From Solilutibacter pythonis (lineage in GTDB: Bacteria; Pseudomonadota; Gammaproteobacteria; Xanthomonadales; Xanthomonadaceae), in the NCBI RefSeq assembly GCF_003697345.1, contig NZ_RFLY01000018.1:1-56835 (forward strand): DNA of 56,835 nucleotides, written 5' to 3'. The position numbers were made by a program, and so were the translations under genes. Below the pieces are notes generated by a model. That model saw only the letters and a program-made list of their open reading frames with translations. It was not told where the DNA came from and did no database searches. The number at the start of each line of letters is the position of its first letter. The first letter of the stretch is position 1. This document shows positions 34,579 through 43,683 of this stretch, piece after piece.

Positions 34579-35394
34579 TCAGCCGGCGTTGGCCAGGCGG
34601 ACGAAGCCGGCCACGGGCACTTGTTCGGCGCGCAGTTGCGGCGCCAGGCCGGCGGCGCGGATGATGTCGTCGTCGCAGACGTCCTTCAATGCGTTGTGCA
34701 GGGTCTTGCGGCGCTGGCCGAAGGCGGCGCGCACGATCCGCGCGAAACGGTCGTGGTCGCGCACCTCGACCTCCCCGGCCGGTTTCGGCACCAGCCGCAC
34801 CACCGCCGAATCCACCTTGGGCGCTGGCCGGAAGGCGCCCGGTGGCACCTTGAGCAGCGGCGTGACCCGGCAATAGGCTTGCAACATCACCGACAATCGC
34901 CCGTAGACTTTGCCACCCTCCGCCGCGGCCATGCGTTCGACCACTTCCTTTTGCAGCATGAAATGCATGTCGATGACCGATGCGGCGTGCGCCAGCGCGT
35001 GGAACAGGATCGGGCTGGACAGGTTGTAGGGCAGGTTGCCGATCAGGCGGATCGGCCCGCCGAGCTCGCGCGCGAGTTCGGTGAGGTCGACTTGCAGCAC
35101 GTCGCGGTGGATGAGGCGCAAGGTTCCGCCGTGGCGTTGCGCCGAGGTCGTGAGCGGGGCCAGCAGGTCGCGGTCGAACTCGATGGCGGTGATTTCGCCG
35201 TGCTTCGCCAGGAGCGGCAGGGTCAGCGCGCCCTGGCCGGGACCGATCTCGACGATGCGATCCCCGGGCCGCACATCCAGCGCCAGCACGATTCTGTCGA
35301 TGATGCCGCGCTCGTGCAGGAAGTTCTGCCCGAACTGTTTCTTGGCCTGTTTGAGGAAGCCAGCGCCGTCGCGGCGGTCGTCGTATCGGCTCAT
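34579..35394 (-). CDS. rsmA: 16S rRNA (adenine(1518)-N6/adenine(1519)-N6)-dimethyltransferase
   Basis: The 271-residue methyltransferase (KsgA) has FLKQAKKQFGQNFL at the N-terminus, the SAM-binding IEIGPGQGALTLPLL and the catalytic NLPYNLSSPIL motif near residue 110. It dimethylates two adjacent adenines near the 3' end of 16S rRNA. The start at 35394 overlaps the pdxA stop by 4 bp (ATGA); the further upstream start at 35430 is rejected. A 45-bp gap separates it from apaG. Confidence 0.95.
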   Translation of the reverse strand: MSRYDDRRDGAGFLKQAKKQFGQNFLHERGIIDRIVLALDVRPGDRIVEIGPGQGALTLPLLAKHGEITAIEFDRDLLAPLTTSAQRHGGTLRLIHRDVLQVDLTELARELGGPIRLIGNLPYNLSSPILFHALAHAASVIDMHFMLQKEVVERMAAAEGGKVYGRLSVMLQAYCRVTPLLKVPPGAFRPAPKVDSAVVRLVPKPAGEVEVRDHDRFARIVRAAFGQRRKTLHNALKDVCDDDIIRAAGLAPQLRAEQVPVAGFVRLANAG

Positions 35395-36380
35395 GCGGGG
35401 CGATGCGGATGCGGGATGAGTTGCGCGCATTGTCGCGCGGCGGCGACAAGGCTCGATGCGTCGGCGACGCCTTGCCCGGCGATGTCGAGCGCGGCGCCGT
35501 GATCCACCGCCACGCGCGGGAACGGCAGGCCGAGCGTGATGTTGACCGCCTGATCGAGGCCGGCGGATTTCAGCACCGGCAGGCCCTGGTCGTGGTACAT
35601 CGCCAGCACGGCGTCGAAATCCGCCAGTTTTCCTGGGAGGAAGGCGGTGTCGGCCGGCAGCGGGCCGGCCAATCGCATGCGCTCGCCGCGCAGCTTGTCC
35701 ATCACCGGCATGATGACGTCGATTTCCTCGCGGCCCAGATGCCCGGCCTCGCCCGCGTGCGGGTTGAGGCCGAGCACGGCGATCAGCGGCGATTCGATGC
35801 CGAAATCGCCGCGCAGGGCGGCATGGGTGATGCGCAGCGTCCGCTCCAGCGCGGTGGGCGTGATCGCGTCGGCGACCGCGCGCAGCGGCAAATGGGTGGT
35901 GGCGAGCGCGACCCGTAAGCCGGGCCGGGCCAGCATCATGACCACCTCGCGGCCGGTCAGCCCGGCCAGCAATTCGGTGGTGCCGGTATAAGCGATGCCG
36001 CCCTCGTTGAGGCTGGCCTTGTGGGTGGGGCCGGTGACGAGACCGCCGCAGCGGCCGTCGAGGCAGGCGCGCGCGGCTTCGCTGAGCGATGCGATCACCG
36101 CGCGGGCGTTGCGCGGATCGGGCTGGCCGAAGGCGGGGGGCTGGTCGGGCAGGGGGATGGCGTGCAGTGGCAGATCGCCCGGTCGTTCGGCCTCGGCCTC
36201 GGCCGGCAGCAGCCGCAGTGGCAGGCCGAGGGCGGCCGCTGCGCGTTGCAGCGTGGCCGGGTCGCCGAAGGCGAGCAGGCGATGGCCCGCCCCGTTCATC
36301 TGCGCCAAGCGAACGCAGAGTTCAGGCCCGACGCCGGCCGGTTCGCCGGGAACAAGGGCGAGGCGGGCGCCGCCGTTCAT
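35391..36380 (-). CDS. pdxA: 4-hydroxythreonine-4-phosphate dehydrogenase
   Basis: The 329-residue enzyme acts in pyridoxal 5'-phosphate synthesis. Signatures: GEPAGVGPEL at the N-terminus (usually GDPxGIGPE), TGPTHKASL near residue 115, LGLNPHAGEAGHLGREE near 215 and LAMYHDQGLPVLK near 260. The metal-binding histidines in the last three are kept. The ATG at 36380 is chosen because the longer frame to 36461 would run into surA. The 77-bp gap after surA holds a hairpin. Confidence 0.94.
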   Translation of the reverse strand: MNGGARLALVPGEPAGVGPELCVRLAQMNGAGHRLLAFGDPATLQRAAAALGLPLRLLPAEAEAERPGDLPLHAIPLPDQPPAFGQPDPRNARAVIASLSEAARACLDGRCGGLVTGPTHKASLNEGGIAYTGTTELLAGLTGREVVMMLARPGLRVALATTHLPLRAVADAITPTALERTLRITHAALRGDFGIESPLIAVLGLNPHAGEAGHLGREEIDVIMPVMDKLRGERMRLAGPLPADTAFLPGKLADFDAVLAMYHDQGLPVLKSAGLDQAVNITLGLPFPRVAVDHGAALDIAGQGVADASSLVAAARQCAQLIPHPHRPA

Positions 36381-36402
36381 TGTGCCGGTGCGCAAACGAC
36401 AA

Positions 36403-36420
36403 CGCCGGGGAGGCCCGGCG
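36403..36420. terminator. Hairpin between surA and pdxA
   Basis: CGCCGGG (36403-36409) and CCCGGCG (36414-36420) form a 7-bp stem with a 4-base loop in the 77-bp surA-pdxA gap. The minus-strand downstream sequence has only scattered Ts, so it is more likely an attenuator or processing site than a full stop. Confidence 0.35.
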
Positions 36421-36457
36421 CTGTCTTTTGCCTGAAGGGGAGGGGCGGGCAACGCCA

Positions 36458-37792
36458 TCAACCGCCGCTCTGATCTTCCGCCGGCTTGACCCCGATGACC
36501 GACTCCGAGCGCACGTCGACGAAGGCATCGCCGCGCATTTCCTGCAAGAAGCGGCCGTATTCGTCCTCCAGTTTGCGGCGGCCGATGTTTTCCCGCACCG
36601 TGGCGCGCTGTTGATCGCCGCCCACTTCGGCCTGGCGCTGGCCGACACGCTGGATGATGTGCCAGCCGCCCGGGATTTGCATCGGTGCCGTGACCTCGCC
36701 GTCCTTCATGGTGGTCAGCTGCTCGGCCAGCGGCCCAAGGTCGCCGCTGTTGACCCAGCCAAGCTCGCCGCCTTGTTCGCGGCTACCCGGGTCCTGTGAT
36801 TCCTCGCGTGCCAGCTTGGCGAAATCGGCACCGCCGGAGACGCGGGCGCGCAGCGATTCGAGCTTGGCGCGGGCGGCGGCGTCATGGGTCTTGTCGTCGG
36901 TCGCCACCACGATGTGGCGCAAGTGGTATTGGCTGGACATGGCCGGGCCGGCCTCGGCGCCGTGACGGGTCTCGACCAGACGGATCAACTGGAAACCGCT
37001 GGCGCCCCGGATCGGGCCAAGCACCTGGCCGGTCTGCATCCCTTTGATGTTCTGCGCGAAGGCGGGCGGAATTTCCGACTCGGGACGCCAGCCGAGATCG
37101 CCGCCTTCCAGCGCGTTGGGGCTGTCGGAATAGCGCACCGCGGCGGCGGCGAAATCGATTTCGTTGCGGTCGATCAGCCCCTTGATGCCATCGATCTTCT
37201 TCTGGCCGGTGGCGATCTGCTCGGGCGTGGCGCCTTCGGGCAGGGCGACCAGGATGTGCGCCAGCCGGTATTGGGTGCCGCCGGCTGCGCCCTGGGCCTG
37301 CGCCAGTGCGGCGTTGACTTCGGCCTCGCTCACGTTGACGCGGCTTTGGGCGAAACTTTGCTTGAGGCGCTGGATGGTGATTTCGTCGCGGATGTTGCGG
37401 CGGAAATCGTCCATCGACATGTCGTCGCGGGCCAGTTGCGCGGCCAGTTGCTCGCGACTCAGGTTGTTCTGCCGGGCGATGCCGGCGATGGCCTGGTCGA
37501 CCTCCTGGTCGTTGATGCGGATGCCGCTTTCCTGCGCGCGATTGACTTGCAGGCGGGTCAGCACCAGACGCTCGAGCACCTGCCGGGCCAGCACTTCGCG
37601 CGGGGGCAACTGGGTGGGGTTGCCGGCGTACTGGGCGGTGATGTTGGCGATGGCGCGGTCCAGTTCGCTTTGCAGGATCACGTCCTCGTTGACCACCGCG
37701 GCGATGCGGTCGATCGGCGTGGTCTGGGCGAGGGCGGGCGAGGTGGCGGCCGCCAGCGCGGCGGCGAGCAGGCAGGCTCGGAGTTTCATCAT
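36458..37792 (-). CDS. surA: Periplasmic chaperone/peptidyl-prolyl isomerase SurA
   Basis: The 444-residue protein has a signal peptide (MMKLRACLLAAALAAATSPALAQ), a SurA N-terminal chaperone domain (IDRIAAVVNEDVILQSELD...) and two parvulin domains. Each parvulin domain has the expected start and end: YRLAHILVALPEG to GGDLGW and GFQLIRL, and YHLRHIVVATDD to GGELGW and GWHIIQRVG. It escorts outer-membrane proteins, LptD being a prime client in E. coli. The ATG overlaps the lptD stop by 4 bp (ATGA). Confidence 0.95.
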   Translation of the reverse strand: MMKLRACLLAAALAAATSPALAQTTPIDRIAAVVNEDVILQSELDRAIANITAQYAGNPTQLPPREVLARQVLERLVLTRLQVNRAQESGIRINDQEVDQAIAGIARQNNLSREQLAAQLARDDMSMDDFRRNIRDEITIQRLKQSFAQSRVNVSEAEVNAALAQAQGAAGGTQYRLAHILVALPEGATPEQIATGQKKIDGIKGLIDRNEIDFAAAAVRYSDSPNALEGGDLGWRPESEIPPAFAQNIKGMQTGQVLGPIRGASGFQLIRLVETRHGAEAGPAMSSQYHLRHIVVATDDKTHDAAARAKLESLRARVSGGADFAKLAREESQDPGSREQGGELGWVNSGDLGPLAEQLTTMKDGEVTAPMQIPGGWHIIQRVGQRQAEVGGDQQRATVRENIGRRKLEDEYGRFLQEMRGDAFVDVRSESVIGVKPAEDQSGG

Positions 37793-40167
37793 CGGGAGGT
37801 GTCCGTGGAGTCCGGAGTGAGGGCCGGCGCGCCGTTGCTGATCGAGGGCGGGGGCACCAGGTAAAGATCATCGCGATAGTAGCCGAGAATAGCACGGCGC
37901 AGGGTATTTCTCGTGTCCTGACCGGCCGAACCCAGGCCCTTGAATTCGATTTCCAGCATGATGGCGTTGTTGAGGTCGCCTTCGCGGTTGCGGATGTATT
38001 GGCGGCCCACCACGCGCATCGCCACGCAGCAGCTGTCCCACTGCACGCCGGCCACGGTTTCCAGCGGCTTGCGGTCCTTGATCGAGTAGTAATAGCGGCC
38101 CACCAGGCTCCAGGCCGGGCTGATCGGGTAGACGAAGGAGAGGTCGGCCTGTTCCAGCAGGTTGCGGCGGTAGCGGTAGGCGAGATTGACGATACCATCG
38201 CCGCGGAACAGGTAGCGGCCGCGTACCGAGACCAGATCCCTGCGGCTGAAGCGCGGGTCCCACTGGTAGGAGGCGCCGATGTTCCAGCGATCGCTGGGCG
38301 CCCAGTTGGCGTCGGCGACCCAGGCCGAGCGGCCGCGTTCGATTGCCGGCTGGCCCTCCCTGCCGCCGACCATGACGTCGTTGAAGTAGCGGATCTGGCC
38401 GAGGCTGGCGTTGAATTTCTCGAAGCCATCGCTATCGCGCAGGATGCGCGTGGTGATCGCCGTGGTCAGTTGGTTGGCGTCGCTCTGGCGGTCGGCGCCG
38501 CTGTAGCGGTTGTCGCGGAACAGTTGGCCCCAACTGAAGGTGGTCGCCGAGGTGTCGAAAATGGGCAGGCCGTCCTGGTTGCGGTAGGGCGCGCGCAGGT
38601 AGAACAGACGTGGTTCCAGCGTCTGGACGTGGCTCTGGCCCTTGCGCTCGAATTCGCGGTCGAAATACATGCCGGCATCGACCGAGTAGATCGGCAGGCT
38701 GCGGCTCGGGCCGCGATCGGGGACCTGGGGGTTGATCTGGCGCGCCAGACCTTCGTCCAGTTGATAAGCGGTGTAGCGCCAGGCCAGCTTGGGCTCGACG
38801 AACCAACTGGCGCCGGTGATCGGCAGGCTGATCCAGGGTTTCAGGTCGAAGCGGCTGCCGCCGGGGATGTCCTGGCGCGGCCCGTAGGCGTTGCCCTTGC
38901 TGTCGCGCTCGCGCCAGCCTTGCTTCTGGAAGCGCACCGCCTCAACGTCGAGACCGGTGCGCAGCAGGCTGCCGAAGCCGCGTTCGGTGCTGAACCAGGC
39001 GCGCGGCAGGCGGTCGTAGGGCAGGTGGCGTTCGTTGAGGGTGTAGTCGGCCAGTTGCCAGTGATCGACGGTGAATCCGGCATTCCACTGGTTGCCGCGG
39101 CCGTACAGGCCGAGTTCGCTGAAGGCGGAATAGCTGGAGACGCCCAACGAGGTGTTGTTGAAGTCCTCGAAATAGCGTGGATCGCTGATCAGGGTGATGT
39201 TGGCGCCGGCGCGCCAGTTGCGGGTGAGGTTGTGAAAACCACTGGCGCCCAGGAAGCCACGATCGCGGTTGCGCAGCTTGTCGTTGGGCATCCACGTCGT
39301 CCGCAGGTTGCCCGCGCCGTTTTCGTAGAGATAGCGGAACTCGGTGGTCAGCGAGACGCCGCGCTTGGACATGATGCGCGGGGACAAGGTCAGGTCGTAG
39401 TTCGGCGCCAGATTGAAGTAGATCGGCTGCCTGTAGTCGAAGCCGTTGCGGTTGGAGTTGGATATCGATGGAAACAGCAGGCCCGAGGTGCGGCGCTCGT
39501 CGATCGGGAACTTGAACCAGGGTACGTACAGTACCGGCACCTTGCCGATCCGCATGGTGGCGTTGTGCGCCACCGCGAAGCCTTCCTCGGAATCCACGTT
39601 GATGCGGTTGGCGACCAACTGCCAGTGCGTCTGCGTCGGTGGGCAGGTGGTGTAGGTGGCGTTGCTCAGGGTGCCCTGGGCGCCGACCAGTTCGATCTGC
39701 CTGGCGCCGCCATGGCCGCGGCGGTCGGTGAGCTGGTAGCGGATGTTCTCGATGCGGTGGGCGTCCTCGGCCTGGTTGCCGCTGGCGCGATCGGCCACGA
39801 TCCGCATCCCGCCGTTCTGGAAACGCACGCTGCCCTCGGCGAGATAGGTTTCCTTCTCGCTGTCGAAAGTCAGTTTGTCGGTGCCCAGGAACTGGTCGCC
39901 GCGTGAGAGGGCGACGTTGCCTTCCAGCACCGGCATTTCCACCGTGCCGCTTTGTTCGTCGCCTTCCAATTCGGTTGGCTGCTGGCGGCGCTCGGCCGGC
40001 TTCATGTTGATGCCGTTGGGGGCGTCGGGAAATACCGGCACTGCGTCGCCGGCCGGGCACAGGCCGTAATCGGGCGGCATGTCCCGCAGGCTGGTTTGTT
40101 GCGCCTGCGCCGGCAGGGCCAGAGCGATGGCGAGAGGCAGCGGCAGCACTTTCAGGGATGAACGCAC
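37789..40167 (-). CDS. lptD: LPS-assembly protein LptD
   Basis: The 792-residue outer-membrane barrel inserts lipopolysaccharide with LptE. A signal peptide (RSSLKVLPLPLAIALALPAQAQ) leads to the OstA-like domain (VEMPVLEGNVALSRGDQFLGTDKLTFD) and then the LptD barrel. Four cysteines are visible outside the signal: GLCPAG, TTCPPT and an adjacent pair in DSCCVAMR, the pattern needed for the rearranging disulfides. No ATG lies near the signal; GTG at 40167 puts the basic n-region at residue 2. The nearest ATG (40257) would add 30 residues before the signal. The stop overlaps surA by 4 bp. Confidence 0.93.
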   Translation of the reverse strand: MRSSLKVLPLPLAIALALPAQAQQTSLRDMPPDYGLCPAGDAVPVFPDAPNGINMKPAERRQQPTELEGDEQSGTVEMPVLEGNVALSRGDQFLGTDKLTFDSEKETYLAEGSVRFQNGGMRIVADRASGNQAEDAHRIENIRYQLTDRRGHGGARQIELVGAQGTLSNATYTTCPPTQTHWQLVANRINVDSEEGFAVAHNATMRIGKVPVLYVPWFKFPIDERRTSGLLFPSISNSNRNGFDYRQPIYFNLAPNYDLTLSPRIMSKRGVSLTTEFRYLYENGAGNLRTTWMPNDKLRNRDRGFLGASGFHNLTRNWRAGANITLISDPRYFEDFNNTSLGVSSYSAFSELGLYGRGNQWNAGFTVDHWQLADYTLNERHLPYDRLPRAWFSTERGFGSLLRTGLDVEAVRFQKQGWRERDSKGNAYGPRQDIPGGSRFDLKPWISLPITGASWFVEPKLAWRYTAYQLDEGLARQINPQVPDRGPSRSLPIYSVDAGMYFDREFERKGQSHVQTLEPRLFYLRAPYRNQDGLPIFDTSATTFSWGQLFRDNRYSGADRQSDANQLTTAITTRILRDSDGFEKFNASLGQIRYFNDVMVGGREGQPAIERGRSAWVADANWAPSDRWNIGASYQWDPRFSRRDLVSVRGRYLFRGDGIVNLAYRYRRNLLEQADLSFVYPISPAWSLVGRYYYSIKDRKPLETVAGVQWDSCCVAMRVVGRQYIRNREGDLNNAIMLEIEFKGLGSAGQDTRNTLRRAILGYYRDDLYLVPPPSISNGAPALTPDSTDTSR

Positions 40168-40270
40168 GCGGGCGGTCCGAAGGTTCGAAAAACGGAGGCT
40201 AGCTTGCCGTATCGCCCGGGCGGCGGCAACGACGCGGGCTTCATCGTTCAGTCGCAATCGGGCTGGTGCG

Positions 40271-41194
40271 TCAGGCCGCGAGGGCGCGCACGTGGGCGAG
40301 CGCCGATTCCGTCAGCGCATCCAGGTCGTAGCCGCCCTCCAGCATCGAGACCACCCGGCCGCACGCGGAAGTATCGGCGATGCGAAGCAGGCTTTCGGTC
40401 AGCCAGGCGAAATCCTCGGCTTCCAGCATCAGCCCGGCGAGCGGGTCGGCGCGGTGGGCATCGAAGCCGGCCGAGATCAGCAGCAGGTCGGGGGCGAAGC
40501 CAGCCACGTGCGGCAGAAGTTCGCCTTGCCATATGCGGCGGAAGTGCGCGGCGTTGCAGCCAGCGGGTAATGGGTGGTTGAGGATGTGGCCGCCGCCGGA
40601 GGTGTGATCCATCCCGGTGCGCGGATAGATGTCGGCCTGGTGGCTGCTGACGTAAAGCACGCGCGGGTCGTGGCGAAAGATCGCCTGGGTGCCGTTGCCG
40701 TGGTGGGCGTCGAAATCGACGATGGCGATGTTGCGCACCAGTTTGCTGGACAGCGCATGCGCCGCCGCCACCGCGACGTTGTTGAACAGGCAGAAGCCCA
40801 TGGCGTTTTCCGGCTCGGCGTGGTGGCCGGGGGGGCGCACCGCGCAGAAGGCGCGGGCGCGATGGCCTTCCAGCACCCAGTCGACCGCGCCGATGCCGGC
40901 GCCGGCGGCGCGCAGGGCGGCTTCCAGGCTGCCCGGGGAGAGCAGGGTATCCGTGTCCAGGTGTTCGCGTGGAGCCTGGGGATGGCGATCGAGCACGCGC
41001 GCGATCGATTCGCCGCTGTGGACGCGCATCAGGTCCTCGCGCAGGGCGCGCGGGGCGTCGCACCATTCGGCGTCGGGAAAGGCCCGCTTCAGCGCATCCA
41101 CCACCCGGCGCAGGCGGTCGGGGCATTCGACGTGGCCGGGGCCGGTGTCGTGATCCAGGCAGGCGGGGTGGGTATAGAGGCGCAGTTCGCTCAT
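40271..41194 (-). CDS. Histone deacetylase-like amidohydrolase (acetylpolyamine/acetoin-utilisation type)
   Basis: The 307-residue zinc hydrolase has the HDAC-family motifs RPPGHHAEPENAMGFCLFNNVAVAA near residue 130, VDFDAHHGNGTQ near 165 (metal-binding Asp and His), and ISAGFDAHRADPL near 245 with GGYDLDAL near the end. Bacterial members deacetylate small amines or proteins; the substrate is not readable. ATG 41194 gives MSELRLYTHPACLDHD, the usual family start; the extension to 41311 overlaps the next gene and is rejected. Confidence 0.92.
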   Translation of the reverse strand: MSELRLYTHPACLDHDTGPGHVECPDRLRRVVDALKRAFPDAEWCDAPRALREDLMRVHSGESIARVLDRHPQAPREHLDTDTLLSPGSLEAALRAAGAGIGAVDWVLEGHRARAFCAVRPPGHHAEPENAMGFCLFNNVAVAAAHALSSKLVRNIAIVDFDAHHGNGTQAIFRHDPRVLYVSSHQADIYPRTGMDHTSGGGHILNHPLPAGCNAAHFRRIWQGELLPHVAGFAPDLLLISAGFDAHRADPLAGLMLEAEDFAWLTESLLRIADTSACGRVVSMLEGGYDLDALTESALAHVRALAA

Positions 41195-41246
41195 CGCCCG
41201 CCTGCCGTGCCGGCCCGTTCTCTGTTGCGCGGCGGTTCGGCCGTCT

Positions 41247-41816
41247 TCAAACGCGGCGTCTCTCGTGGCGCCACAGCACTTCGCCATGGCCGCTGGCGCG
41301 CGCCAGTACACGGGCGAGGACGAATAGCAGGTCTGACAGTCGGTTCAGATAGCGCACCGCCTGTGGACGCACTTGTTCGACGCGCGAAAGCGCCACCGTC
41401 ATGCGTTCGGCGCGGCGCACCACGGTGCGGGCGAGGTGGCAGCGCGCCGCCGCCTCGCCGCCGCCGGGCAGGATGAAGTCCTTGAGCGGCGGCAGGGATG
41501 CGTTGTAGTGATCGAGGTGGGTTTCGAGGCGGGCCACGTCTTCGTCGTCCACCGCGGCATGGCCGGGGATGCAGAGTTCGCCGCCGAGATCGAACAACTG
41601 GTGCTGGATCGAGATCAGCAGGTCGCGGATGCCGGCACAGTCGTCGCCATCGGGAAACTCGCCGGCCAACGCCAGACCGATGCAGGAATTGGCCTCGTCG
41701 ATGGTGCCGTAGGCCTCGACCCGCAGCGAATCCTTGGCCACCCGGCTGCCGTCGCCAAGGCCGGTGCTGCCGTCGTCGCCGGTGCGGGTGTAGATTTTCG
41801 AGAGCCGGTTGCCCAT
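41247..41816 (-). CDS. Cob(I)yrinic acid a,c-diamide/cobalamin adenosyltransferase, PduO type
   Basis: The 189-residue protein has the PduO/MMAB signature KIYTRTGDDGSTGLGDGSRVAKDSLRVEAYGTIDEANSC (seen in two parts) with the ATP-binding TRTGDDGxT loop. Further on are LPGGGEAAARCHLARTVVRRAER and LNRLSDLLFVLAR. It adenosylates cob(I)alamin. No B12 enzymes or riboswitch lie nearby. Starts at MGNRLSKIYTR, 3 bp after the stop of the frameshifted membrane-protein gene; co-transcription with the HDAC-like gene (52-bp gap) is likely. Confidence 0.93.
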   Translation of the reverse strand: MGNRLSKIYTRTGDDGSTGLGDGSRVAKDSLRVEAYGTIDEANSCIGLALAGEFPDGDDCAGIRDLLISIQHQLFDLGGELCIPGHAAVDDEDVARLETHLDHYNASLPPLKDFILPGGGEAAARCHLARTVVRRAERMTVALSRVEQVRPQAVRYLNRLSDLLFVLARVLARASGHGEVLWRHERRRV

Positions 41817-41819
41817 TGC

Positions 41820-42409
41820 CTAGGCGCGGGCGGAAAGCCGGCGCGCATCTGCCAAGTTAAGCAGCGTGGCGTGCAACATGGCGATCACCGCCACGTACAT
41901 GGCCGCCGTGACCAGGTATGGGCCAACCCAGTCGAAGTAATTCTTCGCCCAGCCGGCGATGCTCTTTTGCGCCACCACGTCGCTCAGCCAGTAGAAGCCG
42001 CCTTGGGCGAACAACTGGCAGGTCGCGACCGAGAGCACCAGTGCCAGCGCCAGCTTGCCGAACAGGACAAGGCCATGCGCCGCCTGCCGGAACAACCACC
42101 AGCCACCGGCCCACAGGCTGAAATAGGCCGGGATCAGCATCCAGTAGCCGGGCGAGATGCAATAGTGCCGCCAGAAATCCATGCCCTGCGAGGTGACGAC
42201 GAAGTAATCGACCAGTACCGCCAGCATCATCAGTACCGGGAAGGCCCCCAGGCGCTCCAGCGGCGCAGGTAATAGCCGCCGGCAAGAAACACCGCCCAGG
42301 AAGCGTCCGGCAGTATCGCGAAGTAGTGCTGCCGGGTGGCCGCCATCAGCGCGGCAAGCATGATGAGAATGGCCAGATCGGTGCGGGAACTGCGCGGTTC
42401 GGTGGGCAT
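41820..42409 (-). pseudogene. Conserved membrane protein gene broken by a single -1 frameshift
   Basis: From the ATG at 42409 the frame runs 59 codons (MPTEPRSSRTDL...ASWAVFLAGGYYLRRW) and stops at 42232-42230. A second frame, starting with an ATG overlapping that stop (42230), continues with 136 residues of strongly hydrophobic, tryptophan-rich sequence to 41820. Reading the second frame backwards gives in-frame sense sequence ERLGAFPVL just before MMLAVLV. Adding one G in the GG at 42257-42258 joins both into one ~196-residue protein with about five helices. The parts together look like one conserved integral membrane protein. It may be a real mutation, a programmed shift or a sequencing error. 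Confidence 0.75.
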
Positions 42410-42462
42410 GGCGGCGGGTGAATAGAGATGTGCGTCTCGATTCTAACCTTTCCGGCAGGCAC

Positions 42463-42468
42463 TAGAAT
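42463..42468 (+). promoter_or_regulatory. -10-like element 6 bp upstream of ubiH (possible leaderless start)
   Basis: TAGAAT ends 6 bp before the ubiH ATG and there is no purine-rich ribosome site. Transcription starting 7 bp downstream would begin at the A of the ATG. Confidence 0.5.
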
Positions 42469-42474
42469 TCGCCC

Positions 42475-43683
42475 ATGAAAACGGAAACCCAACACGACAT
42501 CGTCATCGTGGGCGGCGGGCTGGTCGGCGCCAGCCTGGCTATCGCACTGGAGTCCGCGGGATTGGATGTGGCGATGGTGGAAGCCGCCTCGCCGGGCGCG
42601 TTGCCGCCGGTGTTCGACCAGCGCAACCTCAGTTTTGCCGAGACCACCTGCCAGGCGCTGGCCGCGCTCGGCGTCTGGCCGCTGTTGCGCGGCGCCTCGC
42701 CGATCCGGCGCATCCACGCCTCGCGCAACGGCGATTTCGGCCGGGTGCTGCTGGAGGCGCGGGAGATGGGCCGCGAGGCTTTCGGCTACGTCGTCATCGC
42801 CCGCGATTTCGGCGAGGCGCTGGACACACGGCTGGCCGAAGTGACCCACCTGAATCGCCGCCGCCCGGCGCGTTTTCTGGGCAGTACGATCCGCGCCGAC
42901 GGGCTGCGCGAGGTGCGCATCGCCGATGGCGAGTCGGAACGCGTGCTGGTCACGAAACTGCTGGTCGGCGCCGATGGCATGGACAGCAGCGTGCGTGCCG
43001 CGCTCGGCATCGGTGCCCAGCGCCACGATTACGGCCAGACACTGTTCGTCTGCCGCGTGCGCGCGTCGCGCGCGCCCGACGGTACCGCCTGGGAGCGGCT
43101 TGGCCCGCACGGCCCGACCGCGTTGCTGCCGCGGGCCGATCGCCATTACGGTGTGGTCCACGGCGTCGCCAGCGCGGATGCCGATGCCGTCGCCGCGCTC
43201 GACGAGCGTGCCTGGCTTGCGCGTTTGCAGGATGCCTTCGGCTGGCGCGCCGGCCGTTTCCTGGCCAGCGGCGAGCGCAGCCGCTATCCGGCGCTGCGGG
43301 TGGTGGCGGACAAACTCGTCGCGCCGCGCGCGGTACTGCTGGGCAATGCCGCGCAGAGCATCCACCCGGTCGGCGCGCAGGGCTTCAACCTGGGCCTGCG
43401 CGATGCACTGACCCTGGTCGAGGCCATCGACCGCCACGGGCTGGACGACCGAACCATGTTGGAACACTACGTCGCGCGCCGCCGCGAGGACCGCGAACGC
43501 ACCCTGGCCTTCTCCGATGGCATGGCGCGCGCCAGCGCCAACACGGGGGGAATGATGCGCCTGCTCCGCAGCGCCGGCATGGCCGTGTTGGCCAATGCGC
43601 CGGGCTTGCGCGCGCGACTGGCGGCGGGCGGGATGGGCTATCGCGGCGACGTGCCGGCGATCTGCCGGGAGGGTGCGCGATGA
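42475..43683 (+). CDS. ubiH: 2-octaprenyl-6-methoxyphenyl hydroxylase (UbiH)
   Basis: The 402-residue FAD monooxygenase has the N-terminal dinucleotide motif IVGGGLVGASLA, the second FAD motif VGADGMDSSVR near residue 165, and GNAAQSIHPVGAQGFNLGLRD near 285. The GNAAQ form (instead of GDAAH) is typical of UbiH rather than UbiI/UbiF. It hydroxylates the ubiquinone ring. The stop overlaps the next hydroxylase by 4 bp (ATGA). Confidence 0.9.
   Translation: MKTETQHDIVIVGGGLVGASLAIALESAGLDVAMVEAASPGALPPVFDQRNLSFAETTCQALAALGVWPLLRGASPIRRIHASRNGDFGRVLLEAREMGREAFGYVVIARDFGEALDTRLAEVTHLNRRRPARFLGSTIRADGLREVRIADGESERVLVTKLLVGADGMDSSVRAALGIGAQRHDYGQTLFVCRVRASRAPDGTAWERLGPHGPTALLPRADRHYGVVHGVASADADAVAALDERAWLARLQDAFGWRAGRFLASGERSRYPALRVVADKLVAPRAVLLGNAAQSIHPVGAQGFNLGLRDALTLVEAIDRHGLDDRTMLEHYVARRREDRERTLAFSDGMARASANTGGMMRLLRSAGMAVLANAPGLRARLAAGGMGYRGDVPAICREGAR

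Noticed and set aside
37999-39906. A 635-codon plus-strand frame opposite lptD
   Set aside because: lptD on the other strand is complete with conserved cysteines; the plus-strand product has no family resemblance.
40168-40257. LptD start at the ATG at 40257
   Set aside because: It would place 30 extra residues before the signal peptide; the GTG at 40167 gives a normal n-region.
42230-42409. Independent 59-residue protein
   Set aside because: Its last eight codons become nonsense exactly where the overlapping frame resumes sensible membrane-protein sequence, so it is better read as the 5' part of a frameshifted gene.
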